A DNA stretch of 64,000 bases from Methanobacteriota archaeon (GTDB lineage: Archaea; Thermoplasmatota; Thermoplasmata; UBA10834), in NCBI GenBank assembly GCA_020347645.1, contig CP070736.1, positions 328,241-392,240 of the forward strand. The letters are read 5' to 3'. Within the stretch, counting starts at the first letter, position 1, and every line of letters begins with the position of its first letter. Positions 8,489 through 17,003 of this stretch are shown here, one piece after another. The notes beneath the pieces are model-generated. The model was not told the origin of the DNA. It was given only the letters and a program-made list of their open reading frames with translations, and searched no databases. The translations under genes and the position numbers were made by a program.

Positions 8489-9402
8489 CTCTCCACCCCC
8501 GACATGCTGATCGCATCGAACCGGCACGTCTGATAGCACCTGCCGCAACCGACGCACTTCTCAAGCACAAACACTGCTCTCTTCTTCGGCTTGCCCTTCT
8601 TGCCGCCCTTCAGGGTCTTCTCGGTTCCTGGCATCTCGTACATATAGATCGCTTCCGAAGGGCACTTCCTTGCACAGGCGCCGCATCCTGAGCACTTGTC
8701 GAGCATCAGCTTCGGCTCGGGCATTTCGAAGTACGACTCGTACACCTCGGTCATTGTGAGCGCCTTCTCTGGGCAGACCTCGGCGCATATTCCCTTTGAC
8801 GAACACTTGGAGAGGTTGATCTCGGGTTTCTTGGCGTCGGTCTTTTCGATCGGCATCATGGCTATGCAAATCTCAGGGCATTCGCCGGCACACTTCTCGC
8901 ACCCGTTACATTTCGATAGATCGAGCACTGGAACGAGCCGTTTCTGTCTTTCCTCGGTGAATGTCGATCCGAAGGCGTCGTCCCGGATATCTTTCGGGCC
9001 GAGCTTTAGCTCGTCCCTCTTGTCGTTGGCGAGCTCGAACTCCGTGGTCATGTGAAGGGCGACCGTCGGGCATACTTCAGCGCAGAAGCCGCAGAACAGA
9101 CATCGACCCAGGTCGACTCCCGGCCGCTCTATCTTTCCGAGCTCTGGGTCATCTATCTTTTCGAGCCACATACAATCATTCGGGCATATCGTCACACAGT
9201 TTCCACAGCCTATGCACTTCTTGAAATCAAGGACATGCTTGCCCCTGTAAACCTGCGGAAGATCTAGCTTCTGCTCCGGATACAGGACCGTATTGGGTTT
9301 GCCGAGGATGAGTGTTCGCACGAGTTGGCTGCCGGTCCTCTTCATAGGCTTGAGGACAAAACCGAGCGAACCTCGCTTTCTCGGTCTGCCACCCGCAACC
9401 AT
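8485..9402 (-). CDS. nuoI: complex I ferredoxin subunit NuoI with extra Fe-S tail
   Basis: 305 aa, about twice the usual NuoI length. Residues about 60-115 are normal NuoI with two 4Fe-4S motifs (CIGCGNCVTICP and CLFCGFCAEVCP). The tail then adds four more cluster motifs: CNGCEKCAGECP (C165-C175), CSSKGICAEVCP (C200-C210, with Lys in place of the second Cys), CSGCGACARKCP (C237-C247) and CVGCGRCYQTCR (C283-C293), with a Lys/Gly-rich linker at about 262-275. The ATG at 9402 overlaps the nuoH stop as TGATG, with GGAGGCTGG upstream. Since NADH and F420 modules are absent, the tail may extend the electron-input wire or dock a carrier such as ferredoxin (inference). Confidence 0.9.
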   Translation of the reverse strand: MVAGGRPRKRGSLGFVLKPMKRTGSQLVRTLILGKPNTVLYPEQKLDLPQVYRGKHVLDFKKCIGCGNCVTICPNDCMWLEKIDDPELGKIERPGVDLGRCLFCGFCAEVCPTVALHMTTEFELANDKRDELKLGPKDIRDDAFGSTFTEERQKRLVPVLDLSKCNGCEKCAGECPEICIAMMPIEKTDAKKPEINLSKCSSKGICAEVCPEKALTMTEVYESYFEMPEPKLMLDKCSGCGACARKCPSEAIYMYEMPGTEKTLKGGKKGKPKKRAVFVLEKCVGCGRCYQTCRFDAISMSGVER

Positions 9403-10529
9403 CAAAACCAGCCTCCTGTCTTCAAAACGGCTGCAATCAACAGATTAAGCACGGCGAGCGGGAGTAGCCTCCTCCATCCGAGGCCGAGCATCTGATCGAT
9501 TCTTATTCTCGGTACAGACCATGTCAGCCACATGAAGACGGTGTAGACGATGTACGCCTTTATGAGAAACCATATCTCATCGGGAATCAACGATGGTCCC
9601 TGCCAACCGCCCAGGAAAAGTGCGGTCGCGAGTGCTCCACCTGCGTACGACCTTATGGCTGTCGTCATGTAGAACAACCCGAACCTCATGCCGCCGTACT
9701 CGGTCGTCCACCCTTCCACTAGCTCCGCTTCGGCCTCGGGCAGGTCGAACGGAACAATCTCCACCTCTGCTATCAGACAGACCAGGAAGACAACAAAACC
9801 GATGAACATGGGTACGAAGAACCATATGTCGCGTTGCGCATCCACGATATCCACGAAGTTGAAACTCCCAGCGAGAAGGAAGACGCTGGCGGCGCACAGT
9901 ATCAAAGGTATTTCGTAGCTCATCATCTGAGCCGCGGACCTCATGCCACCAATCAGGGTGTACTTGTTGTTCGAAGACCATCCCGCAAGCAGAATTGCGA
10001 ATGGGGCGATTGAGAAGGCCGCCAACGCAAAAAGCGCTCCCGCAGGAACGTACTCTCCTGAGCTGTTGGTGGAGAGTCCGAAATTCTCGCTGAGGGGAAT
10101 GACCGAAAGGATGAGCAGAGACGATCCGACGAAGATGATAGGAGCGAGGAAGAACCCCAGTTTGTCGGCCTTTGTTGGAACGATAATCTCCTTGAGGAAG
10201 AGTTTGATGCCGTCTGCCAGGTTCTGAAGCCAACCTCCAATCCTATATCCGACGTAGTACGGTCCGTAGAAGTCAAGTATCCGGCCACTTATCTTCCTGA
10301 AGATCCAAAGGAAGTTGAGCACGTTTATTAGGGCAACCAGGATGATGATTATGCTCTCTAGTAGGATCGTCATGAAGGACAGATGACTGTCCGACGCAGC
10401 GAAATCCCCCACTCCGGTAAAGAAATCACCGAAGTACCAGGGCAGAACATCTCCTAACCGATACCATAGGTTGTTGACGAGGTCCACGAGCCAGTGGATG
10501 ATACCGTAGCAGAATTCGAACAGGTTCAT
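9402..10529 (-). CDS. nuoH: complex I quinone-site membrane subunit NuoH
   Basis: About 375 aa with eight or nine hydrophobic segments. Family stretches: ADGIKLFLKEIIVPTKAD, the AGWSSNNKYTLIGGMRSAAQ segment, EVEIVPFDLPEAEAELVEG and LTWSVPRIRIDQMLGLGWR. NuoH forms the quinone entry chamber and connects the hydrophilic arm to the membrane arm. The start at 10529 (MNLFEF) has AGGTGAGGT just upstream and lies 4 bp after the nuoD stop; the longer ORF from 10565 would overlap nuoD by 32 bp. Confidence 0.93.
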   Translation of the reverse strand: MNLFEFCYGIIHWLVDLVNNLWYRLGDVLPWYFGDFFTGVGDFAASDSHLSFMTILLESIIIILVALINVLNFLWIFRKISGRILDFYGPYYVGYRIGGWLQNLADGIKLFLKEIIVPTKADKLGFFLAPIIFVGSSLLILSVIPLSENFGLSTNSSGEYVPAGALFALAAFSIAPFAILLAGWSSNNKYTLIGGMRSAAQMMSYEIPLILCAASVFLLAGSFNFVDIVDAQRDIWFFVPMFIGFVVFLVCLIAEVEIVPFDLPEAEAELVEGWTTEYGGMRFGLFYMTTAIRSYAGGALATALFLGGWQGPSLIPDEIWFLIKAYIVYTVFMWLTWSVPRIRIDQMLGLGWRRLLPLAVLNLLIAAVLKTGGWF

Positions 10530-10533
10530 GACC

Positions 10534-11616
10534 TCACCTATCGTTCTCCCCCAGACACATGTCAAGCCCGCCCATGATGACTACGACATCGGCCAATTTG
10601 TAGCCGACGAGAATCTTTGGGGCTGCCGATAACGTCACGAATATCGGGCTCCGGATCTTGAGCCTGTACGGCTTGTCCGAGCCGTCCCCGACGACGTACA
10701 TGACTGCTTCACCCCTGGGGTCTTCCACCCTGCCGAGCCCCGTGCTAGCAGGAGCGTTTCGAGGCGCAACGACTCTCCACTTGCCCTTTGGCATCTTCTT
10801 AAGAGCCTGGCGTATGATGCTGCAGCACTCCCACATCTCGTCCATCCTGACTCTGTAGCGAGCGTAGCAGTCACCATCCTTGTGCGTTGCTACGTTGAAA
10901 TCGATCTCAGGGTAGACGGAGTACGGCATGTCCTTCCTCAGGTCATAGGATGCGCCGCTTGCCCTCAGGGATGGGCCCGTTACGCCTAGATCTATGCCAT
11001 CCTCCTTTCGAAGAATGCCAATCCCGACATTCCTCATCATGAAGATCTTTGAGTTGTCGAAGAGGTCCTCGTATTCCTTGAGACGCTGTTCCATGTACCG
11101 GACAGTACGCAACGCATCCCTCTCGAAATTCGGCGGGAGGTCGTGCGCAACACCTCCGATCCTTGGGTAGTTGTAGGTCAATCTTGATCCGGCAAGACCC
11201 TGAAGGAGGTCTATGAAGACCTCCCTGTCCCTCATAGCGTTCGTGAATCCCACCGACAAACCGAGATCGCCTGCGTATGCTGCAAGCCACATTAGGTGGG
11301 AGGCAATCCTCTGCATCTCGATGGCCATCACTCTTATGTATTCTGCACGCTCGGGGACCTCGACATCCATCAAATCCTCTGCCGTTAGGCAGTAAAGATG
11401 AGACCAGGTGAAGGACGACCCATAGCAGAGCCTATCCGCTATCGGAATGATCTGCGGGTATGTCAGCCCCTCGCATATCTTTTCAATACCTCTGTGAAGG
11501 TACCCCACCTCCGGCTCGGCGTCTACAATGGTCTCACCATCGACCTTTACTCTTAGGTTCCAGAGTCCGTGTGTCATCGGGTGCTGGGGTCCCATATTGA
11601 TCCACATCTCAGCCAT
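10534..11616 (-). CDS. nuoD: complex I 49-kDa subunit NuoD
   Basis: 360 aa, related to the large subunit of Ni-Fe hydrogenases. N-terminal NMGPQHPMTHG is the quinone-site loop, followed by GYLHRGIEKICEGLTYPQ. The C-terminal Ni-binding cysteine pairs of hydrogenases are absent, as expected for complex I. It is separate from NuoC, not fused as in Escherichia coli. It lies between nuoC (6 bp gap) and nuoH in the operon. With NuoB it forms the quinone-reducing site. Confidence 0.94.
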   Translation of the reverse strand: MAEMWINMGPQHPMTHGLWNLRVKVDGETIVDAEPEVGYLHRGIEKICEGLTYPQIIPIADRLCYGSSFTWSHLYCLTAEDLMDVEVPERAEYIRVMAIEMQRIASHLMWLAAYAGDLGLSVGFTNAMRDREVFIDLLQGLAGSRLTYNYPRIGGVAHDLPPNFERDALRTVRYMEQRLKEYEDLFDNSKIFMMRNVGIGILRKEDGIDLGVTGPSLRASGASYDLRKDMPYSVYPEIDFNVATHKDGDCYARYRVRMDEMWECCSIIRQALKKMPKGKWRVVAPRNAPASTGLGRVEDPRGEAVMYVVGDGSDKPYRLKIRSPIFVTLSAAPKILVGYKLADVVVIMGGLDMCLGENDR

Positions 11617-11622
11617 GCACGG

Positions 11623-12132
11623 TCACCCCCTGAAATCCTTCCTGAGCGGATGGTAGAGCACATCCTTAGGCAGGAGTATCCGCTCGAGTTTCGGGTGGTT
11701 GCGGAACACAACACCCATGAGGTCATACGACTCCCTCTCCTGCCAGTTCGCGCCGCCCCAGATCGACGATATGGAGTCCACGGTAGGGTCGGTCTTCGGA
11801 GCTGATGTAATGAGTTCAAGCAGGAGTCCCGCCTGATGCGACGTTATATGGTAGACTACTTCAAACCCATCATCGTATTCCACCGCTGAAATCATAGTGA
11901 GATGTTCGAAGCCATGGTGGTCCTTGAGGCTCCTGCAGACGCTGTAGAGGTCCGAGCGGTCCACACGTGCGCGTATGAATCTGGGCTTCACCTGTGCTCC
12001 ATCCGAAACCGTCTCTGGGAAGGCTTCAGTCAACGCCCTCAGCACTCTTTGTCCGGGATCAGCATCAATTCTGCTGGGAGCAGTCTCGATACTATTGGTC
12101 CCTGTCGAGCCTCGTTCATCCCCCTCAGACAT
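11623..12132 (-). CDS. nuoC: complex I 30-kDa subunit NuoC
   Basis: 169 aa. The family signature YHITSHQAGLLLELIT is weaker than usual, but the C-terminal part with SIWGGANWQERESYDLMGV, NHPKLERILLPKD and a final YHPLRKDF is diagnostic. The first 30 residues are polar and low in complexity. The start has GGTGGCGG about four bases upstream. NuoC is a peripheral scaffold of the hydrophilic arm. Between nuoB and nuoD in standard order. Confidence 0.92.
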   Translation of the reverse strand: MSEGDERGSTGTNSIETAPSRIDADPGQRVLRALTEAFPETVSDGAQVKPRFIRARVDRSDLYSVCRSLKDHHGFEHLTMISAVEYDDGFEVVYHITSHQAGLLLELITSAPKTDPTVDSISSIWGGANWQERESYDLMGVVFRNHPKLERILLPKDVLYHPLRKDFRG

Positions 12133-12143
12133 TCTGCCGCCAC

Positions 12144-12716
12144 CTACCTGCCCGTGAGCAGGCCTTTCTTATTCTTCTTAATCAGTTTTTGAAGCTTCAG
12201 GAAGCCGTCTATCAAGGCCTCGGGCCTGGCAGGACAGCCAGGAATGTAGATATCCACAGGTATGAACTGGTCCACACCGGGGACTACGCTGTAGCTGTTG
12301 TAGAACGGTCCGCCCGAAATGGCGCATTCGCCCATCGCCATCACCCACTTCGGCTCAGGCATCTGGTCGTACAGCCTTCTCAACGCTGGCTTCAGCTTCT
12401 TGGTAACTGGTCCATTGACCAAAAGCACATCGCACTGTCTAGGGCTTGATCTCGGTATGATCCCAAACCGCTGCTGGTCAAATCTCGGGGCCGACGCGAC
12501 CGCCATCTCCAAGGCGCAACACATGATCCCGAAGTGGAGAAAGTAGAGCGAATTCCTTGTTGCCCAGTTGAAGAAATCTTTGGTGATAAAATCAACGCTG
12601 CCAGCTACGGGGGATTTTCGGAGGAGGTATTCCATTGCATTATCGGACCATTTCAGGAAGTCCTTGGACCTGAACATTACCGCCTGTCCTAAAGAGTGCT
12701 CGGCCTTCCCGCTCAA
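12144..12716 (-). CDS. nuoB: complex I subunit NuoB (cluster N2)
   Basis: 190 aa. The four N2 cluster ligands are present: the tandem Cys of [11 protein letters not shown], the Cys of [10 protein letters not shown] and the Cys of [36 protein letters not shown] is also typical. NuoB passes electrons to the quinone. The start is a TTG whose last base pair overlaps the nuoA stop (TTGA), with GGAGGT about ten bases upstream. The N-terminal 45 residues are longer than in many bacteria but follow the Fpo type. Confidence 0.94.
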   Translation of the reverse strand: MSGKAEHSLGQAVMFRSKDFLKWSDNAMEYLLRKSPVAGSVDFITKDFFNWATRNSLYFLHFGIMCCALEMAVASAPRFDQQRFGIIPRSSPRQCDVLLVNGPVTKKLKPALRRLYDQMPEPKWVMAMGECAISGGPFYNSYSVVPGVDQFIPVDIYIPGCPARPEALIDGFLKLQKLIKKNKKGLLTGR

Positions 12717-13072
12717 ATCCAGACTACCTCCTCCTTCTTAAGAGCGTAAGTTACACCCACAAGAAGAACTCCAAGGAACATGAGCATGTACAGCTTCGCG
12801 AGGTCGCTCAGACCCGAGAAGACCAGTGCCCACATAAGGACGAATACTGTCACGAGGTCGAAGGCGACGAAGATGATTGCGTACATGTAGTACTGGAAAT
12901 GGAACTGTATCTGCGCGTCGCCGATTGGCACTTCACCGCACTCATAGGTCGTTCTTGATCTTGCGTCATTCTTATCGGTTCTGAAGTATCTCGAAAGGAA
13001 GAAGACGACTGTGGGGAAGAGGAGGGCAATGATAGCGAAGACTGCAACGCCCATATAATCGTCTTGGAGCAT
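12713..13072 (-). CDS. nuoA: complex I membrane subunit NuoA
   Basis: 119 aa with three hydrophobic helices and the conserved loop [20 protein letters not shown]. First gene of the operon. The ATG at 13072 lies about 23 bp from the centre of a TATA box (CTTATATGTG), suggesting a leaderless message; an upstream in-frame TTG at 13114 would place the TATA box inside the gene and was rejected. NuoA lines the quinone channel with NuoH. Confidence 0.93.
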   Translation of the reverse strand: MLQDDYMGVAVFAIIALLFPTVVFFLSRYFRTDKNDARSRTTYECGEVPIGDAQIQFHFQYYMYAIIFVAFDLVTVFVLMWALVFSGLSDLAKLYMLMFLGVLLVGVTYALKKEEVVWI

Positions 13073-13090
13073 TGTCCGAGGATTCACGAC

Positions 13091-13100
13091 CACATATAAG
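13091..13100 (-). promoter_or_regulatory. TATA box of the nuo operon
   Basis: CTTATATGTG on the minus strand, centred about 23 bp from the nuoA ATG. It is the only obvious promoter for all twelve nuo genes. Confidence 0.6.
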
Positions 13101-13221
13101 GCCTTTTCCGGCAAGCGATTAGAGTGCGTAGATGTCAGTACACCGGCAGCACGTGGATTTGTGTCGAGAAAAACTGCCGGTTTCGTGGATTAAGAACTCA
13201 GCGGGGTCGTTGAATAGAAGG

Positions 13222-13230
13222 CTTTTATTA
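13222..13230 (+). promoter_or_regulatory. TATA box of the radical SAM gene
   Basis: CTTTTATTA centred 28 bp upstream of the ATG at 13254. It diverges from the nuo operon promoter about 120 bp away. Confidence 0.55.
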
Positions 13231-13253
13231 TCCGAGGAGACTTGTCAACTCGC

Positions 13254-14960
13254 ATGGCGTCTCCCGACCTCGTCTTGATGCATCCTCCGAGCGTCATGGA
13301 TTTCAGGAAGAGAACCCAGCTCTACGGACCCGTGAGCGACCTGATACCGTCGACACCGGTCTTCGAGATGTATCCAATCGGCTTCACGACCATAGCGTCG
13401 CATCTGGAGTCGCGTGGATACTCTGTCCGAATGGTGAACATCGCCTCTCGGATGCTCGCCTCGGATAGGTTCAGCCCAGAGAGGTTCGTACGGTCAATCG
13501 ATGCCTCCGTGTTCGGCATAGACTTGCACTGGATGCCTCATGTCCAGGGAGCGCTCGAACTCGCCCGAATGGTGAAGAAGCACCATCCCAATCGCCCCGT
13601 CGTGTTTGGGGGCTTTAGCTCCTCATACTATCACGATGAGCTTATCCGGTCATTCCCGCAGGTCGACTATGTCCTCCGTGGAGATTCTACCGAAGTGCCC
13701 TTCGAGAATCTTATGGCCGTGATTGAAAAAGGATCCTCCGCAGAAGATGTCCCAAACCTAACCTGGAGGAGGGAGGGGCGCGTGATGGAGAATCCTCTAT
13801 CCCACGTCCCCGACACTCTTGACGACATCGTCATCGACTACGGTCTCCTGGTTCGCAAGGTTCTGAAGTACAGGGACTTGACAGGACATCTTCCGTATGC
13901 GAACTGGAAGTCGAACCCGATGACCATTGCGATGGGGTTAAGAGGATGCATTCACAACTGCCTAACCTGTGGCGGATCATGCGACTCTTTCGCCAAGTTC
14001 TTCAACAGGACGGCGCCAGCCTTCAGGTCCCCCCATCTGTTGGCAGAGGATATCGAGAGAGCCGAAAACTACATCAAGGGAGCGACTTTGGTAGTCGGAG
14101 ATATTCGTCAAGCTGGTAAGACTTATGCATCCAAGTTCCTGAAAGAGCTGAAGGAGAGGGACGTCGACAACGAGGTGATTCTTGAACTCTTCAGTCCTGC
14201 GGACAAGTCATTCGCGGAAGAGGTTGGTTCGAGTATCCCGAGGTTTAGCGTACAACTATCACCAGAGACTCACGACGAAGAAGCACGTAAGACCTTGGGC
14301 AAACCATACACGAACGCTGGTATGGAGAAATCCGTGGATTTCTTCATTGAGGCCGGCTGCGGCAGATTCGACCTGTTCTATATGATTGGGTTGCCCCTCC
14401 AGACAAGGGAGTCCGTCCTTGGTACTGTCGAATACACGCGCAGGCTATACGAGAGGCACAAGGGGTCACGCCTTCACCCATTCATAAGCCCCCTCGCTCC
14501 TTTTCTCGACCCCGGCGGGAGCGCCTTCGAGAACCCCCAGGCGCATGGGTACAAGCTATTCGCGTCCTCACTAGAGGAGCATGCCAAGCTAGCGGTGATG
14601 CCGAGCTGGAAGTATGTTCTGAACTACGAGACGGTCTGGATGTCGAGAGCGGCTATTGCCGAATCGACCTACGCTTCAGGCCTCGGACTCAACTCGATAA
14701 AGAGGGATCTGGGCCTTATACCGCAGGATGTCGCCGATGCGGTCGAGGAACGCATCAATGACGCGTCGGCCCTAATGGACGGGATCGACGCTATCGTCGC
14801 GAAAAAGACGACGACGAGTAGAGAACTTGACAACCTGAGAGAACTTGCTTCGCGATTGAGCGAGTCCACGGTGTGTGACAAAGAGGAACTCGACTGGTCC
14901 ACGAACTCTATCTACGCGAGCATTCCCAGGATGGTAGGAGCACTCCTGAGAGGGAAGTGA
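13254..14960 (+). CDS. B12-binding domain radical SAM protein
   Basis: About 568 aa. Residues about 1-190 form a Rossmann-like cobalamin-binding region (PDLVLMHPP start, VFGGFSSSYYHDEL), and the radical SAM core carries the cluster motif CIHNCLTCGG at about residues 234-243. It resembles the Ta0216-type family found in Thermoplasmata; no reaction is known to me. Residues about 520-560 look helical. Start at 13254 fits the TATA spacing; TTG at 13242 is the alternative. It diverges from the nuo operon and is followed by mobB, a weak hint of a role in cofactor or redox metabolism. Confidence 0.85.
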   Translation: MASPDLVLMHPPSVMDFRKRTQLYGPVSDLIPSTPVFEMYPIGFTTIASHLESRGYSVRMVNIASRMLASDRFSPERFVRSIDASVFGIDLHWMPHVQGALELARMVKKHHPNRPVVFGGFSSSYYHDELIRSFPQVDYVLRGDSTEVPFENLMAVIEKGSSAEDVPNLTWRREGRVMENPLSHVPDTLDDIVIDYGLLVRKVLKYRDLTGHLPYANWKSNPMTIAMGLRGCIHNCLTCGGSCDSFAKFFNRTAPAFRSPHLLAEDIERAENYIKGATLVVGDIRQAGKTYASKFLKELKERDVDNEVILELFSPADKSFAEEVGSSIPRFSVQLSPETHDEEARKTLGKPYTNAGMEKSVDFFIEAGCGRFDLFYMIGLPLQTRESVLGTVEYTRRLYERHKGSRLHPFISPLAPFLDPGGSAFENPQAHGYKLFASSLEEHAKLAVMPSWKYVLNYETVWMSRAAIAESTYASGLGLNSIKRDLGLIPQDVADAVEERINDASALMDGIDAIVAKKTTTSRELDNLRELASRLSESTVCDKEELDWSTNSIYASIPRMVGALLRGK

Positions 14961-15013
14961 CACGGTCCGAACAGTTTATTCCACTCCCTGCCGATAATGG
15001 TGGAGGAATCAGT

Positions 15014-15736
15014 ATGATTATCGGAGTCTACGGCTACCAAGACTCAGGGAAGACGACATTCTCAGAGAATCTAATCAGGGAGCTCGTCAGAAGAGGTTTC
15101 AGCATTTCGTCAATTAAGCATTCCCCGCACACAATTGAAGTGGACGAGAAGAGCAAGGATACATGGAGACTCTCGGAGGCTGGCAGCAATCCAGTCGTGC
15201 TTGAGGCGGCGGGGGGAACAGTGCTCATCGGGAGGCCTAGACTCGATTTTGAGAGGATAGTGGAGCTGGTGCAGCGTGAGTTCTGTCCAGACGTCGTGAT
15301 TGTGGAAGGACACAAAGAGGGAGACTTCCCTAAGATTGCCCTCGGCGACGTCGAACTCACCCACGGGACAGTACTTGTGAACCCTGAGTTCGAAGATGCG
15401 CTGTCGTTCATCGAGGAGGAGCTTGCGCACGAGAAGATGCTTGATCGACTACCTCGGCTGGACTGTGGGAAGTGTGGATTCACCTGCGAAACCTTCGCCC
15501 GCGAAATCATCGCAAGTGGCAGGAGCCTTGACGATTGCCCAGAAAGACCCTCTCGAGAAGTGGATATTGTAATAGATGGCAATAGGCTGCCCGTTGGCGC
15601 GTTCGTAGCTGAAATCGCGGAGAAAACAATACGGGGATTTCTATCGAGTTTGAAGGGGTACTCGAAGATTGGCGATGTCGAAATCCGCATCCGCTCCCCA
15701 CCCGATGATACGATATCCGAGGATATCGACAGGTGA
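15014..15736 (+). CDS. mobB: MobB-type GTPase fused to an Fe-S domain
   Basis: 240 aa. The N-terminal half is MobB, with the P-loop GYQDSGKTTF, HSPHTIEVDEKSKDTWRLSEAG and IVEGHKEGDFPKI. MobB proteins help attach guanine nucleotide to molybdopterin. Residues about 145-178 add a four-Cys cluster motif DCGKCGFTCETF (C151, C154, C158, C175), like the Fe-S domain of RnfB or AcsC. The last 60 residues form a further alpha/beta region. ATG at 15014 with TGGAGGA upstream is preferred over 14957, which overlaps the previous gene. The likely client is the FdhA at 27 kb (inference). Confidence 0.85.
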   Translation: MIIGVYGYQDSGKTTFSENLIRELVRRGFSISSIKHSPHTIEVDEKSKDTWRLSEAGSNPVVLEAAGGTVLIGRPRLDFERIVELVQREFCPDVVIVEGHKEGDFPKIALGDVELTHGTVLVNPEFEDALSFIEEELAHEKMLDRLPRLDCGKCGFTCETFAREIIASGRSLDDCPERPSREVDIVIDGNRLPVGAFVAEIAEKTIRGFLSSLKGYSKIGDVEIRIRSPPDDTISEDIDR

Positions 15737-15845
15737 GATGAGGAGCAACTCTTCTTGCTGCGAGGCATGCGCTACATTTATCAACATCGAAGATATCCTG
15801 GGAATCGACAGTATACTCTGACTCAATTCGAAATCGGTGAAACCA

Positions 15846-17003
15846 ATGAGAGACATCTCAGAGATCGAGAAGGACCTCAACGCATGTCTGCAATGCGGAT
15901 ATTGTCGGGACCCCTGTCCCATATACAAGAGCATAGGCTGGGAGTCGGCAACACCCCGAGGAAAGGTGTACTACCTCAAGCAGATAGCGTATCAATCGCC
16001 TATTGATAGGATTCTCAGACGTCGCCCCAAGGTGGACGAGAAGCTGACAGAACGCATATTCCAGTGCACCTCTTGCGGTGCATGCGAGCACAACTGCCAT
16101 GTCGAAATCGAGTTTCCCCACCTCTGGGAGGAGGTCAAGGAATGGTTGATTTCGCAGGGCTATGGCCCCATGGAGGCACACAAGCGAATAGCCCAGAGGG
16201 TCATAGGTAAGAAGAATCCATTCGACGAGCCCGCTGAGAAGCGCGCTGATTGGCTCCCGGATGACGTCAGACTGTCGGATGACCCAGAGGTTGTCTTTTT
16301 CACGGGGTGTACGGAGGCCTACAGGATGCAGCCGCTCGCGGCCGCCACTGCGAAGCTACTTGACAAGGCCGGGGTCAAATTCACAATCATGGGAGAGGAA
16401 GAATGGTGCTGCGGTTCACCTCTTCTACGAACAGGACAGAAGCTCCCAGTTATGCGGGAAGTCGCTCCGCACAACGTACGCGAGATGGAGAAACATGGCT
16501 GGAAGGTTATGGTGAGTGCCTGTGCAGGCTGCTACAACACTATCAAGAACGATTACCCAAAGATTGTGGGCAAGCCATCATTCGAATTGTACCATATCTC
16601 GGAATACCTTGAGAAGCTAATAAAGGACGGGCGGCTCAAGTTCACAAAGGAGTTCAACAAGAAGGTCGCGTACCACGACCCATGCCATCTCGGAAGACAC
16701 GCAAAGGTCTATGATGCCCCAAGGAACGTTCTGAAGGCGATTCCAGGGCTGGAGCTCGTGGAGATGAAGCATGAACGCGACGATTCGCAGTGTTGTGGCG
16801 CTGGAGGAGGTTTCAAAGCCGCCTTCAACGACATGGCCGAGTCAATAGCCGCCGACAGAGTCAAGGAGGCTGTGCGAGCGGGAGCAGAATTGATTGTTAC
16901 ATCGTGTCCGTTCTGTCTGGTCAATCTAAACGCAGGCGCCAAAAAGGCCGGATTGGACATCAAGACTGTTGATGTCGTTCAGGTCGCGCTGCAGGCGGTC
17001 TAG
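15846..17003 (+). CDS. HdrD/GlpC-like iron-sulfur protein with two CCG domains
   Basis: 385 aa. Two 4Fe-4S motifs at the N-terminus (CLQCGYCRDPCP at residues 14-25 and CTSCGACEHNCH), then two cysteine-rich CCG domains with EEWCCGSPLLRTG/ACAGCYNT and SQCCGAGGGFKA/SCPFCLVNL. CCG domains hold noncubane clusters in heterodisulfide reductases, or electron-transfer sites in glycolate, lactate and glycerol-3-phosphate systems. No membrane or flavoprotein partner is adjacent, so the substrate is unknown. The ATG at 15846 has GGTGA five bases upstream; the GTG at 15837 is the alternative. The end overlaps the convergent AlkD gene by 44 bp. Confidence 0.85.
   Translation: MRDISEIEKDLNACLQCGYCRDPCPIYKSIGWESATPRGKVYYLKQIAYQSPIDRILRRRPKVDEKLTERIFQCTSCGACEHNCHVEIEFPHLWEEVKEWLISQGYGPMEAHKRIAQRVIGKKNPFDEPAEKRADWLPDDVRLSDDPEVVFFTGCTEAYRMQPLAAATAKLLDKAGVKFTIMGEEEWCCGSPLLRTGQKLPVMREVAPHNVREMEKHGWKVMVSACAGCYNTIKNDYPKIVGKPSFELYHISEYLEKLIKDGRLKFTKEFNKKVAYHDPCHLGRHAKVYDAPRNVLKAIPGLELVEMKHERDDSQCCGAGGGFKAAFNDMAESIAADRVKEAVRAGAELIVTSCPFCLVNLNAGAKKAGLDIKTVDVVQVALQAV

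Noticed and set aside
15846-17003. Treating the HdrD-like gene as heterodisulfide reductase
   Set aside because: No HdrE or coenzyme B/M genes are visible, and the same CCG-domain plan occurs in glycolate, lactate and glycerol-phosphate systems.
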